8,911 nucleotides of DNA, from NCBI GenBank assembly GCA_036846645.1, contig DAIUBN010000127.1, positions 1-8,911 on the forward strand, written 5' to 3'. A program made the position numbers and the translations under genes. Positions within the stretch are counted from its first letter, which is position 1. Every line of letters begins with the position of its first letter. The notes under the pieces were generated by a model, which saw only the letters and a list, made by a program, of their open reading frames with translations, was not told the origin of the DNA and ran no database searches. Source of the DNA: JAAYUD01 sp036846645. GTDB lineage: Bacteria; Bacteroidota; Bacteroidia; Bacteroidales; Bacteroidaceae. Shown here piece by piece: positions 1 to 7,629 of this stretch.

Positions 1-1338
1 ATAAGATATGGTCTTCTCATCTGCACGACGATTGGTCACTTCCCAGAACATGCTAGATGGTTTCCAATCTTCATCAATCTTCTCTTTGATGGTCTTGATC
101 CAATAATCTGGAATATTCATGGCCATACGATAGTCGAAACCGTAACCACCTGCGGTGAATTTGGCAGCTAGTCCGGGCATACCCGATACTTCTTCGGCTA
201 TAGAGATGGCTTTGGGCTTGAACTCATGCATCATTTTGTTGGCCAATGTCAGATAGCATATTGCATTGTCATCCTGATGTCCATTGTAGTAGTCGGCATA
301 GTTGCAGAATGCCTCACCAAGTCCGTGGCTATAGTATAACATTGATGTGACACCATCGAAACGGAATCCATCGAAGTTGAATATATCGAGCCAGTATTTA
401 CAGTTGGACATGAGGAAGTGCATCACTTCGTTCTTACCATAATCGAAGCACAAAGAGTCCCATGCCGGATGTTCATGACGTTCTCCCGGATAGAAGAATT
501 GGTTAGGATCTCCTGCATAGTTGCCTAGACCTTCTACTTCGTTCTTTACTGCATGAGAGTGAACAATATCCATAATGACTGAGATGCCCATACCATGAGC
601 TTCATCAATCAATTGTTTCAGTTCTTCGGGAGTACCGAATCTAGAAGAGGGGGCAAAGAAGCTTGATACATGATATCCGAAGCTTCCATAATATGGATGT
701 TCCTGGATAGCCATTATCTGGATACAGTTGTAACCGTCTTTGGCTATTCTAGGCAGAATGTTTTCGCGAAATTCATTGTAAGTGCCTACTTTCTCAGCAT
801 TTTGTGCCATTCCGATGTGGCATTCATATATTAATAGCGGATCGGTATGCGGATTTGTCTTATTTTTAAAGGTATATGGAGTCTCTGGGTGCCACACTTG
901 TGCCGAGAATATTTTTGTATTCTCATCTTGCACTACACGGGTTGCCCATGCCGGTATGCGTTCTCCGCAACCACCATTCCAATGAATCTTCAACTTGTAT
1001 AAGTCGCCATGGTGCAGTGCAGTTCTTGGAAGTGATAGTTCCCAATTGCCGTTATCAATTTTATTGAGTTGATAATCATCTCTCTCTTCCCAATTATTGA
1101 AAGTACCTACGAGATAGATATGAGTAGCGTTTGGTGCCCATTCTCTCAGTGTCCATCCTTTTCCTGTATGATGTAAACCGAAATATAGGTAACCCGAAGC
1201 AAATTCCGACAGGCTCTTAGAACCATGGTCGGTGAGTTCCGCTTCTTTTTCTACTGCATGTTGATGACGTCCATTTATGGCATCAGCAAAAGGCTCAAGC
1301 CAGCCGTCATTAGTTATCAATGCCAATTTTCTTTCCAT
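1..1338 (-). CDS. glgB: 1,4-alpha-glucan (glycogen) branching enzyme, GH13_8 type, C-terminus cut by window edge
   Basis: Cytoplasmic enzyme that cuts alpha-1,4 glucan chains and rejoins them through alpha-1,6 links, making the branch points of glycogen. I translated 446 codons from ATG 1336-1338 to base 1 without a stop. A CBM48-like N-terminal domain (about residues 50-150, with REWAPNA at 65-71) leads into a GH13 barrel. The barrel shows region I DIVHSH (257-262), region II DGFRFDGVTSM (323-333, nucleophile Asp328) and region III AEEVSGMP (381-388, acid/base Glu382). Region IV with the last catalytic Asp lies outside the window; family members are near 670-700 residues, so roughly a third is missing. 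The HSHA, FDGVTSM and VSGMP wording is that of the eukaryote-like subfamily, as in human GBE1, rather than of E. coli GlgB. An in-frame stop at 1360-1362 and no other Met make this start firm. There is no Shine-Dalgarno site. The gene begins 59 bases after the DUF2461 gene, with no promoter seen between, so co-transcription is likely. Confidence 0.95.
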   Translation of the reverse strand, partial: MERKLALITNDGWLEPFADAINGRHQHAVEKEAELTDHGSKSLSEFASGYLYFGLHHTGKGWTLREWAPNATHIYLVGTFNNWEERDDYQLNKIDNGNWELSLPRTALHHGDLYKLKIHWNGGCGERIPAWATRVVQDENTKIFSAQVWHPETPYTFKNKTNPHTDPLLIYECHIGMAQNAEKVGTYNEFRENILPRIAKDGYNCIQIMAIQEHPYYGSFGYHVSSFFAPSSRFGTPEELKQLIDEAHGMGISVIMDIVHSHAVKNEVEGLGNYAGDPNQFFYPGERHEHPAWDSLCFDYGKNEVMHFLMSNCKYWLDIFNFDGFRFDGVTSMLYYSHGLGEAFCNYADYYNGHQDDNAICYLTLANKMMHEFKPKAISIAEEVSGMPGLAAKFTAGGYGFDYRMAMNIPDYWIKTIKEKIDEDWKPSSMFWEVTNRRADEKTISY

Positions 1339-1397
1339 ATCTATATTATGATTGATTTGTTACTAATCTTGTTACCTTACAGTTGATTGTTGAATTG

Positions 1398-2063
1398 CTA
1401 TTCCATATCATCTATCGTTTCATTGATAAAATCGTTGAAACGCTTCATTTGTCTAAATATCTTGTCGAGTTTATCCATTAATTTATCATCGTAGAAGAAG
1501 CTTTCGTCAACGGGCATATACACCGAATAGTCTTTGCACTTCAAATAATCTATATATTTAAAATCCTTTGGAAATCCTTTGGGAGCTGTGCGCAAATGCT
1601 CCATGCCTATTGTGGGGAAGAACTGCTTGAACTCTTTATCTTCTACTATTGTTCTGTATTCTTCTATATTATCGTAAACACTTTGTCTCAATGCTTTCAG
1701 CATTTCAGAAGATACATATATACTACCGCTGCAAAGCATGCAATTGCCCGGTTCCAGATGAATATAATATCCCGAATGTGCCGATTTCTTGCCGTTGCTA
1801 TTGATATAACCTCCGATATGCCGTTTATATGGTGACTTGTCCGATGAGAATCTTATATCGCGATAGATACGATACATGCAGTCTTTGGGCAGCAGATGCT
1901 TTACTGATTCATCGTATTGAGAAATTCGTGCAATTACAGTGGCCAGGAAATCTTCGAAAGCGGCTTTCGCTTCATCCCATTCCGACTTGTTGGCGTTAAA
2001 CCACTCTCTGTCGTTATGTACTGCTATATCTTTTAAAAAGCGAAATATAATGTCTGCTCTCAT
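1398..2063 (-). CDS. DUF2461 (TIGR02453-type) family protein
   Basis: A 221-residue soluble protein with no signal peptide or membrane segment, so presumably cytoplasmic; its biochemical role is unknown to me. The family is recognised from its characteristic blocks: FRFLKDIAVHNDREWF (7-22) followed by NK; YRIYRDIRFSSDKSPYK (64-80); GYYIHLEPG (98-106); and a C-terminal PKGFPKDF...YLKCKDYSVY stretch (161-182). The length fits the family, so it looks complete. The ATG at 2061-2063 is preceded by GGAAAGGA on the minus strand (complement of 2070-2077), a fair ribosome binding site 6 bases away, which supports the start. A promoter lies just upstream (2090-2120). glgB follows 59 bases after the stop, and the two probably share a transcript, but a shared role in glycogen metabolism is only inference from position. 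Confidence 0.9.
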   Translation of the reverse strand: MRADIIFRFLKDIAVHNDREWFNANKSEWDEAKAAFEDFLATVIARISQYDESVKHLLPKDCMYRIYRDIRFSSDKSPYKRHIGGYINSNGKKSAHSGYYIHLEPGNCMLCSGSIYVSSEMLKALRQSVYDNIEEYRTIVEDKEFKQFFPTIGMEHLRTAPKGFPKDFKYIDYLKCKDYSVYMPVDESFFYDDKLMDKLDKIFRQMKRFNDFINETIDDME

Positions 2064-2089
2064 CGTTTATCCTTTCCAATATTTTCAGA

Positions 2090-2120
2090 CAAATGTACAA
2101 CTTATTCTTTAAATAACAAC
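2090..2120 (-). promoter_or_regulatory. Bacteroidota-type promoter for the DUF2461-glgB unit
   Basis: Read on the minus strand, a perfect TAnnTTTG element (TACATTTG, complement of 2090-2097) lies 19 bases downstream of GTTG (complement of 2117-2120), one mismatch from the TTTG consensus. This is the known -7/-33 arrangement of the Bacteroides primary sigma factor. The predicted start site is near 2083, giving a leader of about 20 bases before the DUF2461 ATG. The -33 element sits right after the stop codon of the upstream barrel gene, so the barrel and DUF2461 genes appear to be separately transcribed, though I see no terminator between them. Confidence 0.7.
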
Positions 2121-2123
2121 CGA

Positions 2124-2813
2124 TTATTTTGATAAATCGAAGAGGTATGCCACTTTTACGCTCATCACGGTATGTGCGGCTCTTCCGAAATAATCTTGTT
2201 TGGTTGTTTTGTAGAAATCTGCCAAGGCGTAGTAATATCTGCCTTCTATTAAGAAGTTGCCTGCTCCGGTTTTGAGTTCAAAGCCCAGGCCGCCGGTAAT
2301 ACCATAATCGAATTTCTTTTGTGCCATTTTTCCATATTGTGTGGTCACGGTGCGCCCCGATATGTTGAAGTCATCGCTGTACTTCTGACTTTCGCTGAGT
2401 AGAAAGCCAATTTGTGGACCTAGATTAACAAAAAACTGTAGTCCTCTCGGCTCTTTACCAAATGCCAGATGAGCCAGAAACGGCACTTGCACGTAGTTCA
2501 TTCTGCGTTGGTAGGTACCGTCAGAATAGTCGGGTTTCTTCTCTTTCCAGCCTAGTTGGGAGTAGTTCACCTCTATTTGTGCTCCGCATATCATCTTGAA
2601 GTATTTCTCGGTGATATATCTTCCCACAACACCGAAAGTCATTCCACTCAAGCCACTTTGTTTTATGGTAGGTTGGAAGCTCACGTTGTCATTTACATAT
2701 CCTCCCGATACACCAACCGAAAAGTTATCGCGTTGCTCTCCAATCTGGGCTTTGGCAGAAGTCACCCCGATAAATAACAATAATATAATATAGGTATATA
2801 ATCTCTTATTCAT
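2124..2813 (-). CDS. Outer-membrane beta-barrel protein (porin-family, OMP_b-brl_2 / PorT-like)
   Basis: A 229-residue secreted protein predicted to insert in the outer membrane. Residues 1-22 form a signal peptide: MNKR, a hydrophobic run YIILLLFIGV, then the SAKA|Q cleavage site. The rest alternates polar and hydrophobic residues in strand-like blocks with Gly/aromatic pairs (FSVGVSGGYV, FFVNLGPQIGFLL, YGITGGLGFEL, FLIEGRYYYAL), ending in VKVAYLFDLSK. That pattern and the length fit the eight-stranded-type barrel families annotated as porin family or PorT family in Bacteroidota. It is not evidence of a true open pore. I start at ATG 2811-2813: the longer frame begins with TTG at 2835 inside the preceding gene and puts eight extra residues in front of a perfect signal peptide. 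Only 10 bases separate it from the LysM gene, so the two should be one operon and may work together in the envelope. Confidence 0.85.
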   Translation of the reverse strand: MNKRLYTYIILLLFIGVTSAKAQIGEQRDNFSVGVSGGYVNDNVSFQPTIKQSGLSGMTFGVVGRYITEKYFKMICGAQIEVNYSQLGWKEKKPDYSDGTYQRRMNYVQVPFLAHLAFGKEPRGLQFFVNLGPQIGFLLSESQKYSDDFNISGRTVTTQYGKMAQKKFDYGITGGLGFELKTGAGNFLIEGRYYYALADFYKTTKQDYFGRAAHTVMSVKVAYLFDLSK

Positions 2814-2823
2814 ATTTACTTTT

Positions 2824-4590
2824 TTAGTCAAAATCAATTTTCTCTACTATTGTATTGGTCTTATAATGAATGAAGAAAATCTTCTGATTGATAAATCCAC
2901 CCCAGTTGTTTACTCGTTTCATCAAGAATCCAGTCTGTACTGCTTTTGTTTTCATGTTGTCGGCCTCTTCGTCGAAATTATTGCCATACGTGGCAAGTCC
3001 TTGCAAGAAGTAGAGTCCGGTATCATATCCCAATATGCCGTATTTCGGATATCTTTCTTCCATCATTTTGTGGTAGGTATTCTTAAATAGCCTCTCGTAG
3101 TTGCGCGAGCTTTGCATGATGTTGTTCGTATAGAAAGTCGAATAGAAATAGGTGTCGATAGCAAAGAATTGTTTCAAGTGTTCTTTGGTCATTGTCTGCC
3201 ATTCGGGATAGCCAAACAGGCACATCTTCATGTTACGGTTATTACGCTTCAGCAATTCCAGTTTAGTTAGAATCTTGATAAGCTCTACATGGGTGCCCGA
3301 TGTCGGGATAAATACATTCGTCCTATTGGTAAAGAGAGACTCCGTCATATTCTCTATCGAACTGCCGTCAGTCACCGATGTATATGTCACTCCATTTCGA
3401 AGCAGATAGTCTTTCAATCCTTTCACAAATTGATCTTTGCTCGTATCGCCTACCGTGTTCTCTATGAAGATGACATTGGCATTACCGAACTGTCTCGAAA
3501 AATGTTCGTATACCGTATTATATAGGTATAGCTGAGGAGTGTTTGCCATAAAGATGAAAGGATTCGTAAATACCTCGTTATCTTTGGATGTAAATGGAAT
3601 AACGAGCCTTATCTCATGCTTACGGGCAAAGTCGCCCATCATCTTGATATCTGCCTTCTCTTTTGGTCCGAATATGATATCCATATTGGCTAGTTCTTTC
3701 TTATCCTTCAGTAGCGTGCCGATGCTTTCTTTCGACGTGTCGAAGGCATAGATATCCATAGATACGCCGCTTTGCTTCAAGCTGTCTACTGCCAGCAACA
3801 GACCTTCATAATACTCTACCATTCTGCTATCTTCTTCAAATGGTAGCATGATAGCCATTCTGATGGTACCTATTGTTTTCTTCTTGGCTTTGTTCTGCTC
3901 AAAGAGTTCTTTATCGTTAGGTATTTTGGGTGCGGCGCTCTGTACAGGGGCAGGGTAGGGTATGTAGAGCATATCGCCCTTCTGCAGTCCGTTTGTTTTG
4001 ATACCCGGATTGGCAGCCGATAATTCTGTTTCTGTAATACCATACTTCTTGCAGATGCTGTAAACGGTTTCTTTGCGTTTCACTTTGTGCATCTCTTTGT
4101 ATTTAGTCACAGCGTCGCTCTGTGGCGTCTTCACTGTTGTAGAGGGCACAGCTATATTCACTCCGTCGTTGGTCTTCTGCTCTGTCGCTTTAGGTGCCGA
4201 TGCCAATGGTATACGTATCACCTCGCCACTCCTGAAGTTGGTAGTGTTGAGTCCAGGATTCTCGTCGCAGATGTCTTTTACGCTCACTTTATAGGTCTGA
4301 GAGATGCGATACAGTGTTTCGCCGGGCATGATGGTATGAAACTTTGGTGTTCCCGTTACTTTCTTCTGTTGAGGAATGCGAAGTATCTGTCCTACGAATA
4401 TCATTTCGTTGGCTGTAGGATTCATTTTAGTAATCTGACCCACCGTCACATCATACATATTGGCAATAGAATACAACGTCTGACCTGCTTTCACCGTATG
4501 CTGAAAATAGGATTCATCGTCTTGCGCCCTGCCTACTGCGCAAATCAAGCTTATTGATATTAATAATATAAGTCGTCTGAGCAATTTCAT
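2824..4590 (-). CDS. Secreted protein with three LysM domains and a periplasmic-binding-protein-like C-terminal domain
   Basis: A 588-residue exported protein likely to bind peptidoglycan and a second, unknown ligand or partner in the periplasm. A signal peptide covers about residues 1-22 (MKLLRR, hydrophobic core, GRA cleavage). Cleavage leaves no lipobox cysteine at +1, so it is probably not a lipoprotein. Three LysM modules follow: about 29-73 (HTVKAGQTLYSIA...ILRIP), 84-128 (FHTIMPGETLYRIS...VIRIP) and 167-211 (MHKVKRKETVYSICKKY...MLYIP), with a low-complexity linker between the second and third. From about residue 240 (IRMAIMLPFEED) to the end it resembles the type 1 periplasmic-binding fold found in amino-acid ABC receptors: YYEGLLLAVDSLKQSG, then DIIFGP, then GYPEWQ. 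No ABC permease or ATPase is nearby, so transport is unlikely; an envelope sensor or cell-wall enzyme regulator is my inference. ATG 4588-4590 has no Shine-Dalgarno but a matching promoter upstream. The beta-barrel gene follows after 10 bases. Confidence 0.9.
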   Translation of the reverse strand: MKLLRRLILLISISLICAVGRAQDDESYFQHTVKAGQTLYSIANMYDVTVGQITKMNPTANEMIFVGQILRIPQQKKVTGTPKFHTIMPGETLYRISQTYKVSVKDICDENPGLNTTNFRSGEVIRIPLASAPKATEQKTNDGVNIAVPSTTVKTPQSDAVTKYKEMHKVKRKETVYSICKKYGITETELSAANPGIKTNGLQKGDMLYIPYPAPVQSAAPKIPNDKELFEQNKAKKKTIGTIRMAIMLPFEEDSRMVEYYEGLLLAVDSLKQSGVSMDIYAFDTSKESIGTLLKDKKELANMDIIFGPKEKADIKMMGDFARKHEIRLVIPFTSKDNEVFTNPFIFMANTPQLYLYNTVYEHFSRQFGNANVIFIENTVGDTSKDQFVKGLKDYLLRNGVTYTSVTDGSSIENMTESLFTNRTNVFIPTSGTHVELIKILTKLELLKRNNRNMKMCLFGYPEWQTMTKEHLKQFFAIDTYFYSTFYTNNIMQSSRNYERLFKNTYHKMMEERYPKYGILGYDTGLYFLQGLATYGNNFDEEADNMKTKAVQTGFLMKRVNNWGGFINQKIFFIHYKTNTIVEKIDFD

Positions 4591-4614
4591 TTATCTATTG
4601 TTGAATTCAGTGTG

Positions 4615-4622
4615 CAAACTTA
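4615..4622 (-). promoter_or_regulatory. -7 promoter element of the LysM-barrel operon
   Basis: The minus strand reads TAAGTTTG here, a perfect match to the Bacteroidota TAnnTTTG element. The expected start site near 4608-4610 would give a leader of about 20 bases before the ATG at 4590. I could not find a convincing TTTG -33 element at the usual 19-21 base spacing, so the promoter may be weak or activator dependent. Confidence 0.55.
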
Positions 4623-4665
4623 GCCAAAAATATCGAGTTATGGGAGTATATAATGAAAAAATTAG

Positions 4666-4673
4666 TAATTTTG
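4666..4673 (+). promoter_or_regulatory. -7 promoter element of uvrA
   Basis: TAATTTTG is a perfect match to TAnnTTTG and lies 22 bases before the uvrA ATG, predicting a very short leader of roughly 15-18 bases. No good TTTG is present at the right distance; the nearest is TATG at 4639-4642, too far by a few bases. I see no recognisable LexA-type palindrome in this 105-base divergent gap, so there is no visible sign of SOS control. Confidence 0.55.
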
Positions 4674-4695
4674 CGGTTTTATAAGTTAAGATAAA

Positions 4696-7515
4696 ATGTC
4701 AAAAGACTATATAAATGTTTACGGTGCCCGTGTGCACAATCTCAAGAACATCGATGCTGTCATTCCCCGCAATAGCCTCACAGTAATCACAGGCCTTAGT
4801 GGAAGTGGTAAATCTTCTCTTGCTTTCGATACTATTTTTGCCGAGGGCCAGCGTCGTTATATCGAAACTTTCTCGGCATACGCCCGCAATTTCTTGGGCA
4901 ATATGTCTCGTCCCGATGTCGATAAGATCACCGGACTCAGTCCAGTTATCTCTATCGAGCAGAAGACCACCAATAAGAATCCGCGTTCTACCGTAGGCAC
5001 TACTACCGAAATATACGATTATATGCGTCTGCTCTTTGCCCGTGCCGGCGAAGCCTATTCCTACATCACCGGACAGAAGATGGTGAAGTACACCGAAGAG
5101 CAGGTGCTCAATCTCATACTCAAGGACTATCAGGGCCATCGTGTCTTCATTCTGGCTCCGTTGGTTCGTTCTCGCAAAGGTCACTACAAAGAGCTCTTCG
5201 AATCTATCCGCAAGAAGGGTTTCCTCAATGTCCGTATCGATGGCGAGATGACCGAAGTACGTCCGGGCTTGAAGGTAGACCGTTACAAGAACCATGATAT
5301 CGAGGTTGTAGTCGACAAACTTGCTGTCGACGAGAAAGATACTACCCGCCTCAAGCAGAGTGTCGCTACGGCGATGAAACAGGGCGATGGGCTCATCATG
5401 ATCTACGATAAAGATAGCGACGAGCTACGTTATTATAGCAAGCAGCTCATGGATCCCGAGTCGGGACTTTCCTACAAAGAGCCTGCTCCCCACAATTTCT
5501 CTTTCAACTCGCCACAGGGCTATTGCCCTAAGTGCAAGGGCTTGGGTGTGGTCAATCAGGTCGACATCGACAAAGTTATTCCCGATCGCACGTTGTCTAT
5601 CTACGATGGTGCTATCGTGCCGCTTGGCAAATACAAGAATGCCATGATATTCTGGCAGATTGCATCGCTCTTGGAGAAGTACGAGGCCGATTTGCATACT
5701 CCTGTGGGCGAACTTCCCGAAGATGCGCTCGATGAGATTCTTAATGGCAGCGACGATCGTGTCAAGATCAAGAAGTCTTTGGTGGGCACTACTTCCGATT
5801 ATTTCGTAGCCTACGAGGGTGTGGTCAAGTACATACAGATGTTGCAAGAATCTGCCGATACGTCTGCTACAGCCCAAAAGTGGGTCACACAATTTGCTTC
5901 TACCGTCGTATGTCCTCAGTGTCATGGTGCACGTCTCAGGCAAGAGGCACTCAGCTTTCGTATTCACGATAAGAATATCAATGAACTGAGCAATATGGAA
6001 ATCTCCAAGCTCTACGAATGGGTTAACGACGTAACTCCTTATTTGTCAGATAAGCAGAAGCATATTGCTGAAGAAATACTTAAAGAGATTCGCACGCGCT
6101 TGAAGTTCTTGCTCGATGTGGGTCTCGATTATCTCACACTCAATCGTTCTTCCGAAAGTCTTTCGGGTGGCGAGAGTCAGCGCATCCGTCTGGCTACTCA
6201 GATTGGTTCGCAACTGGTCAATGTGCTCTACATACTCGACGAACCTAGTATCGGGTTGCACCAGCGAGACAATGTGCGGCTTATCAATTCTCTGAAAGAA
6301 CTTCGCGATTTGGGCAATACCGTTATCGTGGTAGAGCACGATGAGGAGATGATGCTGGCAGCCGATTATATTATCGATATGGGACCTAAGGCTGGTCGTC
6401 TAGGTGGCGAATTGGTGTTCCAAGGCACTCCGAAGCAGATTCTTTCTGCCCATACGCTTACCTCTTCTTATCTCAACGGAAAGCGCGAAATCAAGGTGCC
6501 CGAGAAGCGTCGTCCGGGCAATGGACATTCGTTATGGCTCCGTGGATGCACCGGCAACAATCTCAAGAATACCGATGTGGAGTTTCCTTTGGGCAAGCTG
6601 ATATGTGTCACCGGCGTGTCGGGCAGTGGCAAGTCTACGCTCATCAATGATACCTTGCAGCCTATTCTTTCGCAGAAGTTCTATCGTTCGTTGCAAGATC
6701 CCCTGCCATATCAAACAATCGAAGGGTTGGAGTATATCGACAAGGTTGTCAATGTCGATCAGTCGCCTCTGGGGCGCACTCCTCGTTCCAATCCTGCCAC
6801 TTATACCGGCGTGTTCTCTGATATCCGCAACCTGTTTGTCGGACTTCCGGAGGCCAAGATACGTGGCTACAAGCCCGGCCGTTTCTCTTTCAATGTGAAG
6901 GGCGGACGTTGCGAGGCTTGTCAGGGCAATGGCTACAAGACCATCGAGATGAACTTCTTGCCCGATGTTTATGTGCCGTGCGAAATCTGCCATGGCAAAC
7001 GCTACAATCGCGAGACACTCGAAGTACGCTTCAAAGGCAAGTCTATTGCCGATGTGCTCGATATGACCATCAATATGGCAGTCGAATTCTTCGAAAATGT
7101 TCCACAGATACTCAATAAGATTAAGGTGTTGCAAGACGTCGGCATGGGCTATATCAAGCTGGGCCAATCGTCTACCACGCTTTCCGGAGGCGAGAGCCAG
7201 CGTGTCAAACTGGCTACCGAACTCTCTAAGCGCGATACAGGCAAAACGCTCTACATACTCGATGAGCCTACTACGGGACTACATTTCGAAGATATCCGCG
7301 TGCTGATGAACGTGCTCAATCGCTTGGTCGATAAAGGCAATACAGTTATTGTTATCGAACACAACCTGGATGTCATCAAGATGGCCGATTATATTATCGA
7401 CATGGGCCCCGAAGGAGGCCAGGGTGGGGGACAAGTGCTCTCTACCGGCACTCCCGAAGAAGTGGCGCAGAGCCCTAAAGGCTACACTCCATACTACATC
7501 AAAAAGCTTGTATAG
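4696..7515 (+). CDS. uvrA: Excinuclease ABC subunit UvrA
   Basis: DNA-damage recognition ATPase of nucleotide excision repair. It works as a dimer in the cytoplasm, scans DNA and loads UvrB at lesions for UvrC to incise. At 939 residues it is full length (E. coli has 940). It has two ABC-type ATPase modules. The first has Walker A GLSGSGKS (33-40), signature LSGGESQRIRLA (489-500) and Walker B LYILDEP (511-517). The second has GVSGSGKST (640-648), LSGGESQRVKLA (829-840) and LYILDEP (852-858). Zinc ligands are intact: C277/C280 with C406/C409, and C739/C742 with C762/C765 (CxxC-x19-CxxC). The UvrB-binding insert (about 130-250, including KGHYKELFESIRKKGF at 161-176) is present, which marks it as a repair-class UvrA rather than a short drug-resistance paralogue. 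It is divergent from the LysM gene and shows no frameshift. The stop codon falls inside a 9-base tandem repeat. Confidence 0.98.
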   Translation: MSKDYINVYGARVHNLKNIDAVIPRNSLTVITGLSGSGKSSLAFDTIFAEGQRRYIETFSAYARNFLGNMSRPDVDKITGLSPVISIEQKTTNKNPRSTVGTTTEIYDYMRLLFARAGEAYSYITGQKMVKYTEEQVLNLILKDYQGHRVFILAPLVRSRKGHYKELFESIRKKGFLNVRIDGEMTEVRPGLKVDRYKNHDIEVVVDKLAVDEKDTTRLKQSVATAMKQGDGLIMIYDKDSDELRYYSKQLMDPESGLSYKEPAPHNFSFNSPQGYCPKCKGLGVVNQVDIDKVIPDRTLSIYDGAIVPLGKYKNAMIFWQIASLLEKYEADLHTPVGELPEDALDEILNGSDDRVKIKKSLVGTTSDYFVAYEGVVKYIQMLQESADTSATAQKWVTQFASTVVCPQCHGARLRQEALSFRIHDKNINELSNMEISKLYEWVNDVTPYLSDKQKHIAEEILKEIRTRLKFLLDVGLDYLTLNRSSESLSGGESQRIRLATQIGSQLVNVLYILDEPSIGLHQRDNVRLINSLKELRDLGNTVIVVEHDEEMMLAADYIIDMGPKAGRLGGELVFQGTPKQILSAHTLTSSYLNGKREIKVPEKRRPGNGHSLWLRGCTGNNLKNTDVEFPLGKLICVTGVSGSGKSTLINDTLQPILSQKFYRSLQDPLPYQTIEGLEYIDKVVNVDQSPLGRTPRSNPATYTGVFSDIRNLFVGLPEAKIRGYKPGRFSFNVKGGRCEACQGNGYKTIEMNFLPDVYVPCEICHGKRYNRETLEVRFKGKSIADVLDMTINMAVEFFENVPQILNKIKVLQDVGMGYIKLGQSSTTLSGGESQRVKLATELSKRDTGKTLYILDEPTTGLHFEDIRVLMNVLNRLVDKGNTVIVIEHNLDVIKMADYIIDMGPEGGQGGGQVLSTGTPEEVAQSPKGYTPYYIKKLV

Positions 7516-7578
7516 GCCTTATAAGTCATATAAGGCATATAAGCCCTATACAATCAAGCTGATAGTGCTATAATTTTT
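7505..7578 (+). terminator. Possible uvrA terminator: nested hairpin followed by a T run
   Basis: A perfect 8-base stem GCCTTATA (7516-7523) / TATAAGGC (7529-7536) closes a 5-base loop. Around it AGCTTG and TATAGG (7505-7510, 7511-7516) can pair with CCTATA (7545-7550) and CAAGCT (7555-7560), leaving CAAT bulged. A TTTTT run follows at 7574-7578. The stem is AT-rich and the T run is 13 bases beyond the outer stem, so intrinsic termination is plausible but not proven. The inner and outer stems compete for base 7516. Confidence 0.4.
7511..7550 (+). repeat. 9-base tandem repeat TATAAGnnn at the uvrA 3' end
   Basis: Five consecutive 9-base units begin TATAGGCCT, TATAAGTCA, TATAAGGCA, TATAAGCCC and TATACAATC. 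The first four bases of every unit are TATA and the middle three share TATAAG. The array starts two bases before the uvrA stop codon (7513-7515). Short TATAAG-type arrays of this kind are, from memory, common between genes in Bacteroidales. Their role is not known to me; they may be strand-slippage products or transcription-end structures. Confidence 0.8.
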
Positions 7579-7598
7579 CTTAAAACAATACTATTGGC

Positions 7599-7629
7599 TT
7601 TGTAGCTCGCAATATTTGTGTTAATTTTG
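7599..7629 (+). promoter_or_regulatory. Consensus Bacteroidota promoter of the NifU-like/GGGtGRT pair
   Basis: TTTG (7599-7602), a 19-base spacer, then TAATTTTG (7622-7629) match both elements and the spacing of the Bacteroides primary sigma-factor promoter without a mismatch. The expected start site near 7634-7636 leaves a leader of about 46 bases before the ATG at 7682. This is the best promoter in the window and suggests strong expression of the pair. A small odd palindrome CAATA-C-TATTG (7586-7596) sits just upstream of the TTTG. Confidence 0.8.

Noticed and set aside
782..1067. Two short plus-strand frames opposite glgB
   Set aside because: They are antisense to the CBM48 and early GH13 part of glgB, which translates cleanly on the minus strand.
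2814..2837. TTG start giving the beta-barrel protein eight more residues
   Set aside because: It would overlap the LysM gene by 14 bases and put a polar stretch before a normal signal peptide that begins at ATG 2811-2813.
4087..4557. 156-codon plus-strand frame opposite the LysM region
   Set aside because: It is antisense to three well-formed LysM domains and its translation is rich in Cys, His and Arg without any domain pattern.
4591..4695. SOS (LexA) box ahead of uvrA
   Set aside because: I looked for a paired, spaced palindrome near the promoter and found none.
6532..7167. 211-codon minus-strand frame inside uvrA, plus shorter ones at 4699-5295 and 5425-5967
   Set aside because: uvrA is intact with all motifs in its own frame; these are shadows.
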